Shown here: piece by piece, positions 44,997 through 54,180 of the stretch
Position numbering within the stretch: the first letter of the stretch is position 1
Layout of the letters: every line of letters begins with the position of its first letter
Assembly (NCBI GenBank): GCA_021773835.1
Contig: JAJFJQ010000059.1
Coordinates: 62,001-126,000, forward strand
DNA: 64,000 nucleotides
Source: Gammaproteobacteria bacterium
GTDB taxonomy: Bacteria; Pseudomonadota; Gammaproteobacteria; Ga0077536
Direction of reading: 5' to 3'
Notes under the pieces: generated by a model
The model's database searches: none
The model's input: the letters and a program-made list of their open reading frames with translations, nothing else
What the model was told of the DNA's origin: nothing
Position numbers and translations under genes: made by a program

Positions 44997-45761
44997 GTGA
45001 TTTTAGGACATGAACTGTACGGCAACGGCAGCGACGGCGTCATAGTGATGCACGACTTCTACGGCTGCCGTGATACCTGGGCATTTGCGCGCAACTTCTT
45101 CGACACTGCCAAGTTTACCTTCGCCTTTACCGAGGTACGTGGCTACGGCGAATCACGCCACCTAGTCGGCGACTACACGCCGGTCGAGGTTGCAACGGAT
45201 ATCCTAGCATTGGCAGATAATCTCGGTTGGGAACAATTCCACGTCGTCGGTCATTCAATGAGCGGGATGCTTGCCCAGCGAGTAGTACTCGACGGCGGGG
45301 CCAGAATCAAATCGGCAATCCTCAACACGCCGGTCGCCGCGTCGGGTTTGAGTTTCAGCCCGGAAGGATTCGCTATCATCTCGGGGTCGATTGCTAGCAA
45401 CGAGATGCTGGCGCAGGCATTCGATGCATTGACGGGCGAGCGCTTGTGCCGCGAATGGATCGATTTCAAGATCCGACAAACCCGATCAACGCGCCTGCGC
45501 GCAGCACAAACCGCTTATCTAAAAAATTGCACCGACCAGGGATTCCTCGAAGACATCGAAGGCAATAAAACACCAATGCTGGTCATCATCGGTGAATACG
45601 ATATGGAGCCGTTTACCGCGCAAACGGCAGCTGAAACGTTCTTAAAATGGTATCCAAACGCTGAAGTCGCGCTGTGCAGAAACGCCGGGCATTACCCACA
45701 ACAAGAGGCGCCGGTGTACGTTGCGACCGTGATGAACGAGTTTTTAAATCGACAGCGATGA
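44997..45761 (+). CDS. Alpha/beta hydrolase
   Basis: A 254-residue alpha/beta hydrolase, GTG start with AGAGGA upstream. The nucleophile elbow is GHSMSG with Ser87, the acid is Asp in GEYDMEP and the His is in NAGHYPQQEAP. The family covers esterases, meta-cleavage-product hydrolases and haloperoxidase-like enzymes. Linked to the amidase and close to a hydroxylase/VOC/FAH block, hydrolysis of a ring-cleavage product or ester is plausible. Confidence 0.9.
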   Translation: MILGHELYGNGSDGVIVMHDFYGCRDTWAFARNFFDTAKFTFAFTEVRGYGESRHLVGDYTPVEVATDILALADNLGWEQFHVVGHSMSGMLAQRVVLDGGARIKSAILNTPVAASGLSFSPEGFAIISGSIASNEMLAQAFDALTGERLCREWIDFKIRQTRSTRLRAAQTAYLKNCTDQGFLEDIEGNKTPMLVIIGEYDMEPFTAQTAAETFLKWYPNAEVALCRNAGHYPQQEAPVYVATVMNEFLNRQR

Positions 45762-45814
45762 GGTCGGCACTGTCGGTTCTGGCCAAGAAATAAGCCGCAT
45801 CCCTAGTGTCTTGA

Positions 45815-46771
45815 TCAAAGGCCGAGACCTTCGTCAACACCAAGTAATAGGTTGACGGTTTGGACTACCTGCCCGGATGCGCCCTTACCAAGGTTATCCA
45901 GCAGGCCGACCACTACGGCTTGACCACTCACCTCATTGTGCAAAACGTGTAGTCGCAGTTCATTGGTGTCATTCAATCTTTCGGGATCAAGGTTCGCCAG
46001 TGACCGCGCTACATCAAACTCCGCAACCGTGATGAAGCGCTGGTCACGGTAGTGCGAACGATAGACTTCGAATACATCGTCCGCGGAAGGCAGACGCGGC
46101 AGCGCCCACAGCGGCAGCGGCACGTGTACCAGCATCCCCTTGTAGTACCGTCCGACGGCCGGTAGAAAGATCGGTGGATTCGACAGACCACTCCACCGCG
46201 TTATTTCGGCCACATGTTTGTGATCGAGCTTCAATGCATAGTCGTAGGTCGTAGCCGATAAAGGATCCGCGCCCTCCACGCCCGTCTCGAATGCGGCGAT
46301 AAGCGCCTTACCACCACCCGAATAACCGGACATACCATTAATCGAAATTGGCCACTCGGCTGGCAACAGACCGGCCTCAATTAGTGGGTGCAATATCGAG
46401 ACCGCCGCTATCGCGTAGCAACCCGGATTGGAGATCCGGGTGCTTGCTTGAATGCGAGCCCGCTGGCCGGCGTCATATTCTGGGAAACCGTATACCCACC
46501 CATCCACCGCGCGGTGGGCAGTCGATGCATCAATTATTCGAGTAGCGGGGTTTTCGACCAGGCGAACCGCTTCTCTTGCTGCGTCATCTGGCAAGCACAG
46601 TATGGCGATGTCGGCGGCGTTTAACGCCTCGGCTCGGGCACTAGGGTCTTTGCGTCGCGCAGGCTCGACCTGCAACAACTCAATGTCTTCACGCGCCGCA
46701 AGGCGCGCAGAAATCTGCAAGCCGGTGGTGCCAACTTCGCCATCGATGAATATTTTTGCAGGCGTGCTCAT
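45815..46771 (-). CDS. argC: N-acetyl-gamma-glutamyl-phosphate reductase, type 2
   Basis: A 318-residue ArgC of the short type-2 class. IFIDGEVGTTGLQI is the NADP-binding start, the catalytic Cys118 lies in SNPGCYA, and SGGGKALIAAFE and HKHVAEI are conserved downstream. It reduces N-acetylglutamyl phosphate to the semialdehyde in arginine synthesis. It stands alone among catabolic genes, with no other arg gene nearby. Confidence 0.92.
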   Translation of the reverse strand: MSTPAKIFIDGEVGTTGLQISARLAAREDIELLQVEPARRKDPSARAEALNAADIAILCLPDDAAREAVRLVENPATRIIDASTAHRAVDGWVYGFPEYDAGQRARIQASTRISNPGCYAIAAVSILHPLIEAGLLPAEWPISINGMSGYSGGGKALIAAFETGVEGADPLSATTYDYALKLDHKHVAEITRWSGLSNPPIFLPAVGRYYKGMLVHVPLPLWALPRLPSADDVFEVYRSHYRDQRFITVAEFDVARSLANLDPERLNDTNELRLHVLHNEVSGQAVVVGLLDNLGKGASGQVVQTVNLLLGVDEGLGL

Positions 46772-46892
46772 GATGAATCCTTGGGCGCGGCCATCTTACA
46801 CACCCTATCCTGGGTTACACGCCCGGTCGGTGGCCGGTGTGATTGGCTTTCGCATGACTGGGCGCTTGCCCTAGAACGATACTGCATCTTTA

Positions 46893-46959
46893 TGTAGATT
46901 ATTAATGTGCTAAATATTTTTTAATAAATACAATAGCTTAAATAGAATACCTAATCTAC
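46893..46959. repeat. AT-rich intergenic segment with inverted ends
   Basis: GTAGATTA (46893-46900) and TAATCTAC (46952-46959) flank a 51-bp A/T-rich stretch. It lies between ArgC and a downstream-facing monooxygenase gene end. It may be an UP-like or curved region, or a small mobile remnant; no gene is visible. Confidence 0.4.
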
Positions 46960-46989
46960 TATCGATAAATAAGCAATACCGCTTCCCGC

Positions 46990-48672
46990 TTAACTAACGG
47001 GACTTTTACACAAGATACGCGTTATTGCGTCACCCAAAACGCTTGCTGCATTACTCGTATAAGCGCGCATGCGCCACCCAACATAACCGTCCGGTCTAAC
47101 CAACACTGCACCGGACGATTCAATACCGTAGGTATGTGCGAACGGGCGGGAGGAGGAATTCGAGATCTTTTCTCGATTCAAGGGCATGTCCACCAGGGCG
47201 CCGCTACCGCCAATATCGGCAATTAGATGCGCGTCAATCTTAATGCCGGTTTGCTGCGCCGCTTCGGCTGCCGCCGCAATCCATTGGCTGCCAGCATAAG
47301 CGACCATAAGCACGAAACCATGACCGTATAAGTCGAGGGACGAGATTACCTCCCCGTCGCAGGATAATTCGATATGCGGTGCCCGCGTACCAGGAAGGGC
47401 GCACGATTTTCTCGGATCAATATCGGGCTCGTTGTTGTCGACATAATCGCTACTGTGAATTACCGCTGCGGAGCGGTAACGATTGAATTCAACATGCATG
47501 TCGGGGATCTGCTCCATCATCCCAGCGGTGCCAATGTCCGGATCGGAGCGCGTGACGTAGCGCTGATAGGCTTGTTCAATCGCTTGTCTGCCGGCGGGTT
47601 GGCGCTCGTTATTGTACGTATCGAGCAACCCGGAGCTAGCATCGCCCCGCGTTACCTGGGCGATCTTCCAGGCTAGGTTGTGCGCATCCTGCACCCCTGT
47701 GTTACCGCCAAAACCACCAGTCGGGGTCATCGTATGCGCCGCGTCGCCGGCGAGAAAAATCCGCCCATCTTGAAACCGCTCAGCGGCATGGCACACCGCG
47801 ACCCACTGATGAATATCTTCGACATTCACAGTTAAGTCTTGGTCGCCGACCGCGTCACGAACCATTTGCGCGGCCTTGTCCTGGTCAATCCCATCTGCGG
47901 CATTGCGTGCCTGTGGATCCTTGATATCGCCAACGGTGAACACGACCAGAAAGCCGCCTAAGCCGGTTTTTTCGAGTCGAAAGAATCCGCGCACTTGTGG
48001 GTTGTTGACATAGATGACGCCGAGGTTGCGGCCACGCAGCGCCTGCGAGCAATCGGCTCGAAAATAGATCGTGATGCTGTGCGAGAGCACCGGGTGGCCT
48101 TCCATTTTGATCCCTAAGGACTCGCGCACCGGACTTCGATTGCCATCGCAGGCGATCAAATACTGCGCACGAAAATGTCGCTTCCGACCGGTATCAATAT
48201 GCTCGGCCGTGACGCTCACACCTTCGGCATCCTGCGTGACTTCTGTAACCTCATTGGCGTACTGAAACTCCGATCCGAGTTCCGTTGCACGGTCTTTTAT
48301 TATCGGCTCGAGCACTTGTTGCGGCATAAACAAGCGGCGCGCAGGACTAACATCGTCTACGCCTTGATTGATATCTGGGATGTAGTTTGCGATTTCCCGC
48401 CCAGCCAAGGTCTCAACGGCGTTTAGACCACCGTTCGGATCGTATAACGCGTGCGCCGCCTTAATAACTTTATCTTCTATGCCCGCGATCCGCATCAATT
48501 CCATCGTGCGCAATTGAAAATAACCGGCGCGCGGATGAATAGCAGTCCCTCGATGCTTCTCGATCGACAAACATTTCACCCCATGCAAGCCCAAAAACAT
48601 CGCACTAGCGAGACCGACAAGGCTTCCGCCAATTGTGATCACTGGGTAATGTTGGATATCAGGCGTTGTCAT
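46990..48672 (-). CDS. FAD-dependent aromatic monooxygenase (PHBH fold)
   Basis: A 560-residue flavoprotein hydroxylase. The FAD loop is GGSLVGLASAMFLG, LIACDGNRSPVR is the DG motif and FLAGDAAHTMTPTGGFGGNTGVQDAHNLAWK is the second FAD signature. The C-terminal thioredoxin-like region (~400-560) is as in phenol hydroxylase relatives. It likely hydroxylates a phenolic or polyketide ring. The 259 bp upstream hold no convincing gene. Confidence 0.9.
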   Translation of the reverse strand: MTTPDIQHYPVITIGGSLVGLASAMFLGLHGVKCLSIEKHRGTAIHPRAGYFQLRTMELMRIAGIEDKVIKAAHALYDPNGGLNAVETLAGREIANYIPDINQGVDDVSPARRLFMPQQVLEPIIKDRATELGSEFQYANEVTEVTQDAEGVSVTAEHIDTGRKRHFRAQYLIACDGNRSPVRESLGIKMEGHPVLSHSITIYFRADCSQALRGRNLGVIYVNNPQVRGFFRLEKTGLGGFLVVFTVGDIKDPQARNAADGIDQDKAAQMVRDAVGDQDLTVNVEDIHQWVAVCHAAERFQDGRIFLAGDAAHTMTPTGGFGGNTGVQDAHNLAWKIAQVTRGDASSGLLDTYNNERQPAGRQAIEQAYQRYVTRSDPDIGTAGMMEQIPDMHVEFNRYRSAAVIHSSDYVDNNEPDIDPRKSCALPGTRAPHIELSCDGEVISSLDLYGHGFVLMVAYAGSQWIAAAAEAAQQTGIKIDAHLIADIGGSGALVDMPLNREKISNSSSRPFAHTYGIESSGAVLVRPDGYVGWRMRAYTSNAASVLGDAITRILCKSPVS

Positions 48673-48931
48673 CTACCGATCCTTATTTCGAATTTCGGCC
48701 GTGCTTTTTCCGCCGCGCTAGCATTACTCAATGCATATCCGCTGACGTTCACCGCGGCTGCCTCCGGGGTGGTCACTTTCGCCACAATGACGGTGCACGC
48801 GAAGGTCCTCGACGTCGTCCCGGAACAACCTACCGAGATGCGGGATCTTGCATATGCATTGACTGGGTAATGCCAATAGGCCCGCGCCATACCCGTCGCA
48901 CGTAGGTCCTCTCGATCACAACGTCGAGAAT

Positions 48932-50602
48932 CTAATCTACGAGTACGCCAACGCAAAAATGCTGCATATGACGCTCGGCCATTTTGCTGTGGTAGTCGCC
49001 AAATTCACCCGTTGCATCTTTACCAGCGTGCATACGCGCAACGAATGGCCCACCTGGGTGATGATCTTTCCATTCGCTGATGTCGTAGACCTTGCCCCGG
49101 ATGATCACCCAACAATCCTCAAACGTGCTGTGCTCCGCCACTTCTGCTCGGGTGACGTCGCGATCGCCATCCAAGGAGACCGGCGGCTTCCAAAGATTAC
49201 CCATCACTTCGCGTCGGGCATCGAGTGCAGCGGCGCGCGATCGGAAATCCCACGGTCCGAGTTTCTTTTGCGGCAGTTTATCGCCGATTTCACGCGCGTC
49301 GAAGGCATAGATCCACGAATCATTCGAGCCCGCACGTTCATCATGATTGAACACGGGATAATCGCGTTCGTCTAAGGCCTTAAGGATCTGGCGCCGTTCG
49401 GGTGAGTCTTCTGGTTCTAGGTGCTTAAACAAAAACTTCGAACCGAATTGAAAACGCGTGGCACGATAGTGACGGACTCGCTCGTAGTGTAACAGGGCAC
49501 TGTAGACATCTTTACCATGGAGCTTGAAGCAACTGCTAAGCGCGGCGCCATCTTCAAATGCCTGTGCTGCACCCTGGCCGAAAGTCGGTAACATTGGATG
49601 AGCAGCGTCGCCGAGCAGACATACCCGACCCTCTTGCCAATGTTCAAAGGCGTCGCGATCGTAGAGTCCCCATTTCGTCGGGTTCACCATGCCACTGGCC
49701 AAGGTTAAGATGTCTTCTCGGCGCGGATCGCCCGCAAACGCCTTACCCATCTTTTCACGCATTTCGTCATGGTCGATTGGGAACCAGTCGGCCCAATCCT
49801 CTTGGAACTCCTTTGAATCCGGTTCGTGATAGGCGAGCCACACATTGAGCAATTCGCCGCTGCGTACCCAATAGGTCATACACCAGGCGTGCGGATGTTT
49901 GCGCACGTCCATGCTGTATGACTCGATCGGGTTGTTATCCATTGGGCCGCCGTCGGCGTGGCGCAGCGTTTCAAATTTTTCGCGCGGGACTAATCCACGA
50001 TAAACGGTGACCTCTGTCCAACGTCTCGGCGGCGTATCCGGCCATTGTAGGTCTAGCACTTTGGAGTTGATCCCATCGGCACCGATCAACAACTCTCCCT
50101 CGGCCGAGCTGCCGTCTTCGAATCCGGCCGTGGCAATGGTGTCGGTTTGGCTAAGCGAACTCAGGCGCTTATTCATGTGTACTTGGATCGGACAATCCAC
50201 GCCCGATTCCGGACTAAAGTCCATCACACGTTTATGCAAGCACATCAAAAGGTCGAGCCGATGCATGTGATGGAAACCCGCCCCATCACCGACTGCGGTC
50301 TTGTGATCGAATGGCTTTTTGGAAACCTTCCCATCGGCAAAAATTTCTCGGGTCGCATCAAGGATTGCCGCGCGCCCGCCATCAACCGCGCCATGCGGAC
50401 CTTTAGGATCGCCACCGTCCAGATCAATGCCGAGCCAACTACAGAGTCTTGCGCCATTCGGCGGAATGTTGAGTCCGGCCCCGGCGGTGTTTGGTTTTAC
50501 TGTTTGTTCGTAGACATTGACCTCACTGAATTGGCCCGACTGACGCAAGGCCAACGCCGTGAATAGTCCTCCCATTCCGCCACCAACTATTACCGCACGC
50601 AT
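48932..50602 (-). CDS. FAD monooxygenase fused to a cytochrome b5 domain
   Basis: A 556-residue protein with two parts. Residues 1 to ~440 are a salicylate-hydroxylase-like flavin monooxygenase (GGGMGG FAD loop, IGADGINSKV, GDAAHPMLPTFGQGAAQAFEDG). Residues 481-556 are a cytochrome b5 heme domain: DCWVIIRGKVYDI, HPGG with His515, AGKDAT, and second heme ligand His538 in YHSKMAERHM. The heme could hand electrons to, or take them from, the flavin. I know of few such bacterial fusions, so it deserves study. The substrate is unknown. Confidence 0.9.
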   Translation of the reverse strand: MRAVIVGGGMGGLFTALALRQSGQFSEVNVYEQTVKPNTAGAGLNIPPNGARLCSWLGIDLDGGDPKGPHGAVDGGRAAILDATREIFADGKVSKKPFDHKTAVGDGAGFHHMHRLDLLMCLHKRVMDFSPESGVDCPIQVHMNKRLSSLSQTDTIATAGFEDGSSAEGELLIGADGINSKVLDLQWPDTPPRRWTEVTVYRGLVPREKFETLRHADGGPMDNNPIESYSMDVRKHPHAWCMTYWVRSGELLNVWLAYHEPDSKEFQEDWADWFPIDHDEMREKMGKAFAGDPRREDILTLASGMVNPTKWGLYDRDAFEHWQEGRVCLLGDAAHPMLPTFGQGAAQAFEDGAALSSCFKLHGKDVYSALLHYERVRHYRATRFQFGSKFLFKHLEPEDSPERRQILKALDERDYPVFNHDERAGSNDSWIYAFDAREIGDKLPQKKLGPWDFRSRAAALDARREVMGNLWKPPVSLDGDRDVTRAEVAEHSTFEDCWVIIRGKVYDISEWKDHHPGGPFVARMHAGKDATGEFGDYHSKMAERHMQHFCVGVLVD

Positions 50603-50691
50603 ACTTATCTCCCGAAATTTTCACTAAAGCCGCGACCATTGCCGATTACCGCAAAATCGCTCGGTATTTTACCGCTTTGAAATCGACGATC

Positions 50692-51390
50692 TCATTGGCT
50701 CCGACAAGCCTCCCGATGTTTGTCAAACCAAGAAAAAAGCTCATCTGGACTAAAGCCGTTTCTCACCGAATGTCCAATTCCGGGCAACACGTTTAGTGAG
50801 GCATCGCCACCCAAATCGGAGATCCGCTGTTGCGTTTCGCGCATTCGCCCGACCCAACGTCCATCTTGTTCACCGACGACTAACAGCATCGGTATTGCCT
50901 GAATGTCGGCGAGCCGATCGAAGTCGCGATCATTAGCTGGGAACCCTGGAAATGCTGCTAGCGAGCAGAATCTTTTTGGATGAGCTTCGGCGATCCGAAA
51001 CGCACTGATACCACCGTTGCTGATGCCGGCGATATGAAAGCGCTCACCCTCGATCTTGTATTCCCGTGCGATCTCATCCAATAAAACTGGAATTTTCTCT
51101 TCCGCACCATCGAAAAACAGAACGCCGTCCGGTGCGACTGGATTGACGACGATGTACCCCCGTGGTTTACCAAAACCCCAATACCCTTGCATCGCCCATT
51201 CGACCATCTGCCGACTCCCGTCACCCGGTGGCAGTGCGAGGACGGCCGGGTAGGATTTATCCGGATCGAAACCTTCTGGCGTGACTACGGCGTAGGTGAG
51301 ATCGCTGAGGAGTTCTTCGGCAAATAGTACGCACGGAAGAAACGCTACGAGACAAGAGATGACTACAAGACTTTTGATGTTGTTCATCAT
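50692..51390 (-). CDS. Exported alpha/beta hydrolase (esterase-like)
   Basis: A 232-residue protein with an export signal (residues 1 to about 24) and an alpha/beta hydrolase core. The nucleophile Ser124 lies in GISNGG, the acid is the Asp in VVGEQDGRW and the His is in GIGHSV. It resembles secreted esterase/polyhydroxybutyrate-depolymerase-like or feruloyl-esterase-type enzymes. It may release substrates outside the cytoplasm for the neighbouring catabolic enzymes. Confidence 0.85.
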   Translation of the reverse strand: MMNNIKSLVVISCLVAFLPCVLFAEELLSDLTYAVVTPEGFDPDKSYPAVLALPPGDGSRQMVEWAMQGYWGFGKPRGYIVVNPVAPDGVLFFDGAEEKIPVLLDEIAREYKIEGERFHIAGISNGGISAFRIAEAHPKRFCSLAAFPGFPANDRDFDRLADIQAIPMLLVVGEQDGRWVGRMRETQQRISDLGGDASLNVLPGIGHSVRNGFSPDELFSWFDKHREACRSQ

Positions 51391-51546
51391 CTTAATTCTC
51401 CAAATGCACCGGACCTTCAGAGCAATCTTTGTGACCGTTAGCGACGCTGGGAATGCGCAAGGATTTTTGGAACAGTCCGTGCCGCGCGATGACGAGAACG
51501 CTAAGTCACCGCATCCGCCGATTTACGGTTGTGTCAGTGATGTCCA

Positions 51547-54000
51547 TTACGATCGAGTGCGTACACTCTTCGGATCGTACATCGGCTTCAACGACGCGCG
51601 TGCCGTGTAGGTGCGATCAGCTTGTTCTATCGTATAGCTACCTCCAGCAACATACTCTGGCGTAACCCCGTCGTCGTTATTCACGTATCCCATCGCCGCA
51701 CACCCACCTAAGGTATGTGCATATCCAGCGGACATGGTGTAACCGACTCGTTCGCCGTCGCGTAAAATTGGCTCGTTGTGCGTCAACATCGGCTCCGGAT
51801 CGTCAAGCACGAATTGAACGAGGCGACGTTTCAACGCACCCGCGTCGCGTTGTTGTACCAGCGCCTCGCGACCGAGAAACCCGCCGGACTTATCCCACGC
51901 GGCGGTGAAACCGAGTCCCGCTTCGAGCAAGGTTTCTAACGGCCCCATGTCGTGAGCCCATTCACGGTAGGCCTTTTCGATGCGTAAGGTATTGAGTGTG
52001 TGATAGCCGCAATGCTTGAGGCCGTGATCGACGCCAGCCGCAATGAGTTGGTCATAAACCGGCAACGCCATCTCAGTTGGGATATAGAGCTCCCAACCGA
52101 GTTCACCAGTATATGAAATTCGGATCGCCATCGCATTCTGATAGCCGATTTCTACTTGCTGCATCGAGCCAAACGGAAACTGCGCGTTTGAAAAATCGCC
52201 ACTTGAAATTGAACTCAACAGCGCCCGCGAGTTTGGCCCCTGCACGCTTAACATTGCATAGGCACCGGTCACATCAGTCACCAAGCAAAACGAACCAGCG
52301 GGAATGTTTTCGTGAATCCACGCGTGCACATGGGTCTGGGTGAACGCTGCTGTAACGACGAAGTAAGTGTCGGCTGCTAATCGTGTGATCGTGAGATCCG
52401 CCTCAACCCCGCCGCGTACATTTAAAAATTGCGTATAGACGACCTTACCAACCGCAACGTCAACATCGGCGGTAGAGATCCGATTTAATACCGCACAAGC
52501 ATCGCGGCCTTGAACGAGTAACTTGGCAAAAGACGATTGCTCGAACACCCCAACGGCTTCGCGCACCGCAATATGTTCCTCACGATTATTGTCAAACCAG
52601 TTTTGGCGCCCAAAATCGTATTCGTAGGTGGCCTCTTGTCCAGCCCGCGCGTACCAGTTTGGACGTTCCCACCCGGCGGATTCGCCGAAGCACGCGCCAG
52701 CGGCAGCCAAACGATCGTGCAGTATCGATTGCTTAACATTGCGCGCAGTCTCCCATTGCCGATTTGGCCAATGCATCTGATAGGCGATCCCGAGCGATTC
52801 GTAGATACGGTCAACAACGAAGGATTTATTGTTTTGGCACGGTTGGATACGGCGGACATCAACGTCCCAAATATCCATCGGCTGAACACCGTCGTTGATC
52901 CACTGCGCCATCACGTTGCCGGCACCACCGCCGGAGAGGATCCCGAGCGAATTAAACCCACAGGCAACGAACAGATTTTGCTTAAAGGGCGCACGCCCCA
53001 TTAGATAATTGTGATCTGGGGTAAACGATTCAGGGCCACAAAAGAATTGGCGGATCCCAGTATCAAACAAGATCGGCAATCGCTCCATCCCCGTATGCAG
53101 ATGCGACTCCATGCGTTCCCAATCGGGTTGGATCTCATCGAAACAGAAGTTCTCCGGGATCCCGTCGACACCCCATGGCGCCGCCACTGGTTCAAAAAAC
53201 CCGAGTAGGATCTTGCCTACTTCTTCGCGTGCGTAAACTGCACGGCCCGGGTCACGCAAGATCGGAAGCTTGTTATGGATACCTTCGATCGGTTCCGAAA
53301 TGAGGTAGTAGTGCTCCGCGGCCTGCAACGGTAGATCAACTCCGGCGCGCAACCCCACCTCGCGTCCCCACATACCCGGACACAACACCACGACCTCTGC
53401 CGTGATGTCGCCTTGTTCCGTTTGTACACCGACCGCGCGTTCCCCATCGAACATCACATCTGTAACTTTGCAGTTCTCAATGATAGTAACCCCGCGCTGG
53501 CGGGCGCCTTTGGCTAGTGCTTGAGCGACATCGGCAGGGTTTACCCGGCCGTCGTCTGGAAAGTAGAAGCCCGCAACCAAATCGTCGACATTAGCGTGGG
53601 GGAATAGCTCCTTTATTTCTGCCGGGGTCACTTCCCGGTTCTCGACGCCAAACGTGCGCGCCATCGCACAACCGCGTCGCATCTCTTCAGCCTTATCCGC
53701 ATCCATTGCCAGTTGCACCGAGCCACAATTGATAAAGCCGGTTGATTGTCCAGTCTCTGCTTCGAGATCGCTGTACAGCTGCAGTGAGTACTGGGCCATT
53801 CGGGTTTGTGCTTCGGTATCGCGCAAGGTCGTGATCAGGCCCGCCGCATGCCAGGTCGTGCCACAGCTGATCTGCTTGCGCTCAAGCAAAACAACGTCGT
53901 CCCAGCCAAGCTTCGCGAGATGGTAGGCGGTCGAACACCCAATGACCCCACCACCGACAACAACGGCACGGGCGTGTTTAGGAAAATCGTTTTCAGTCAT
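51547..54000 (-). CDS. Dimethylglycine/sarcosine dehydrogenase-like flavoenzyme (GcvT fusion)
   Basis: An 817-residue protein: an N-terminal DAO-type FAD oxidoreductase domain (GGGVIG loop; TWHAAGL with His51, the residue that covalently attaches FAD in DMGDH relatives), a linker, and C-terminal GcvT-type aminomethyltransferase domains (from about residue 430) that bind tetrahydrofolate. It probably demethylates N-methylated glycine derivatives and passes the one-carbon unit to THF. It is divergent from hydantoinase A/B genes, which fits a creatinine/N-methylhydantoin-type route. Confidence 0.9.
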   Translation of the reverse strand: MTENDFPKHARAVVVGGGVIGCSTAYHLAKLGWDDVVLLERKQISCGTTWHAAGLITTLRDTEAQTRMAQYSLQLYSDLEAETGQSTGFINCGSVQLAMDADKAEEMRRGCAMARTFGVENREVTPAEIKELFPHANVDDLVAGFYFPDDGRVNPADVAQALAKGARQRGVTIIENCKVTDVMFDGERAVGVQTEQGDITAEVVVLCPGMWGREVGLRAGVDLPLQAAEHYYLISEPIEGIHNKLPILRDPGRAVYAREEVGKILLGFFEPVAAPWGVDGIPENFCFDEIQPDWERMESHLHTGMERLPILFDTGIRQFFCGPESFTPDHNYLMGRAPFKQNLFVACGFNSLGILSGGGAGNVMAQWINDGVQPMDIWDVDVRRIQPCQNNKSFVVDRIYESLGIAYQMHWPNRQWETARNVKQSILHDRLAAAGACFGESAGWERPNWYARAGQEATYEYDFGRQNWFDNNREEHIAVREAVGVFEQSSFAKLLVQGRDACAVLNRISTADVDVAVGKVVYTQFLNVRGGVEADLTITRLAADTYFVVTAAFTQTHVHAWIHENIPAGSFCLVTDVTGAYAMLSVQGPNSRALLSSISSGDFSNAQFPFGSMQQVEIGYQNAMAIRISYTGELGWELYIPTEMALPVYDQLIAAGVDHGLKHCGYHTLNTLRIEKAYREWAHDMGPLETLLEAGLGFTAAWDKSGGFLGREALVQQRDAGALKRRLVQFVLDDPEPMLTHNEPILRDGERVGYTMSAGYAHTLGGCAAMGYVNNDDGVTPEYVAGGSYTIEQADRTYTARASLKPMYDPKSVRTRS

Positions 54001-54180
54001 AGCGCAATGTCGGTCCCGGCAATGGCAGGTACTTGCATACCCAGAAATAAGACAGGATAGTAGGAAAAACTCATCCGATGTTGGAATATTCTACGTCTAG
54101 TAGGTAGGTTTTGAGAAACCCCATGACCGTAAGGCCAGGCCAGGTTCGGGGCAAAATTAAACAGGAACACGAGGCAAACT

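Noticed and set aside
48451-48870. Plus-strand frame of 139 codons
   Set aside because: Most of it is antisense to the monooxygenase gene; the free part has a hydrophobic stretch but no start signal or family match.
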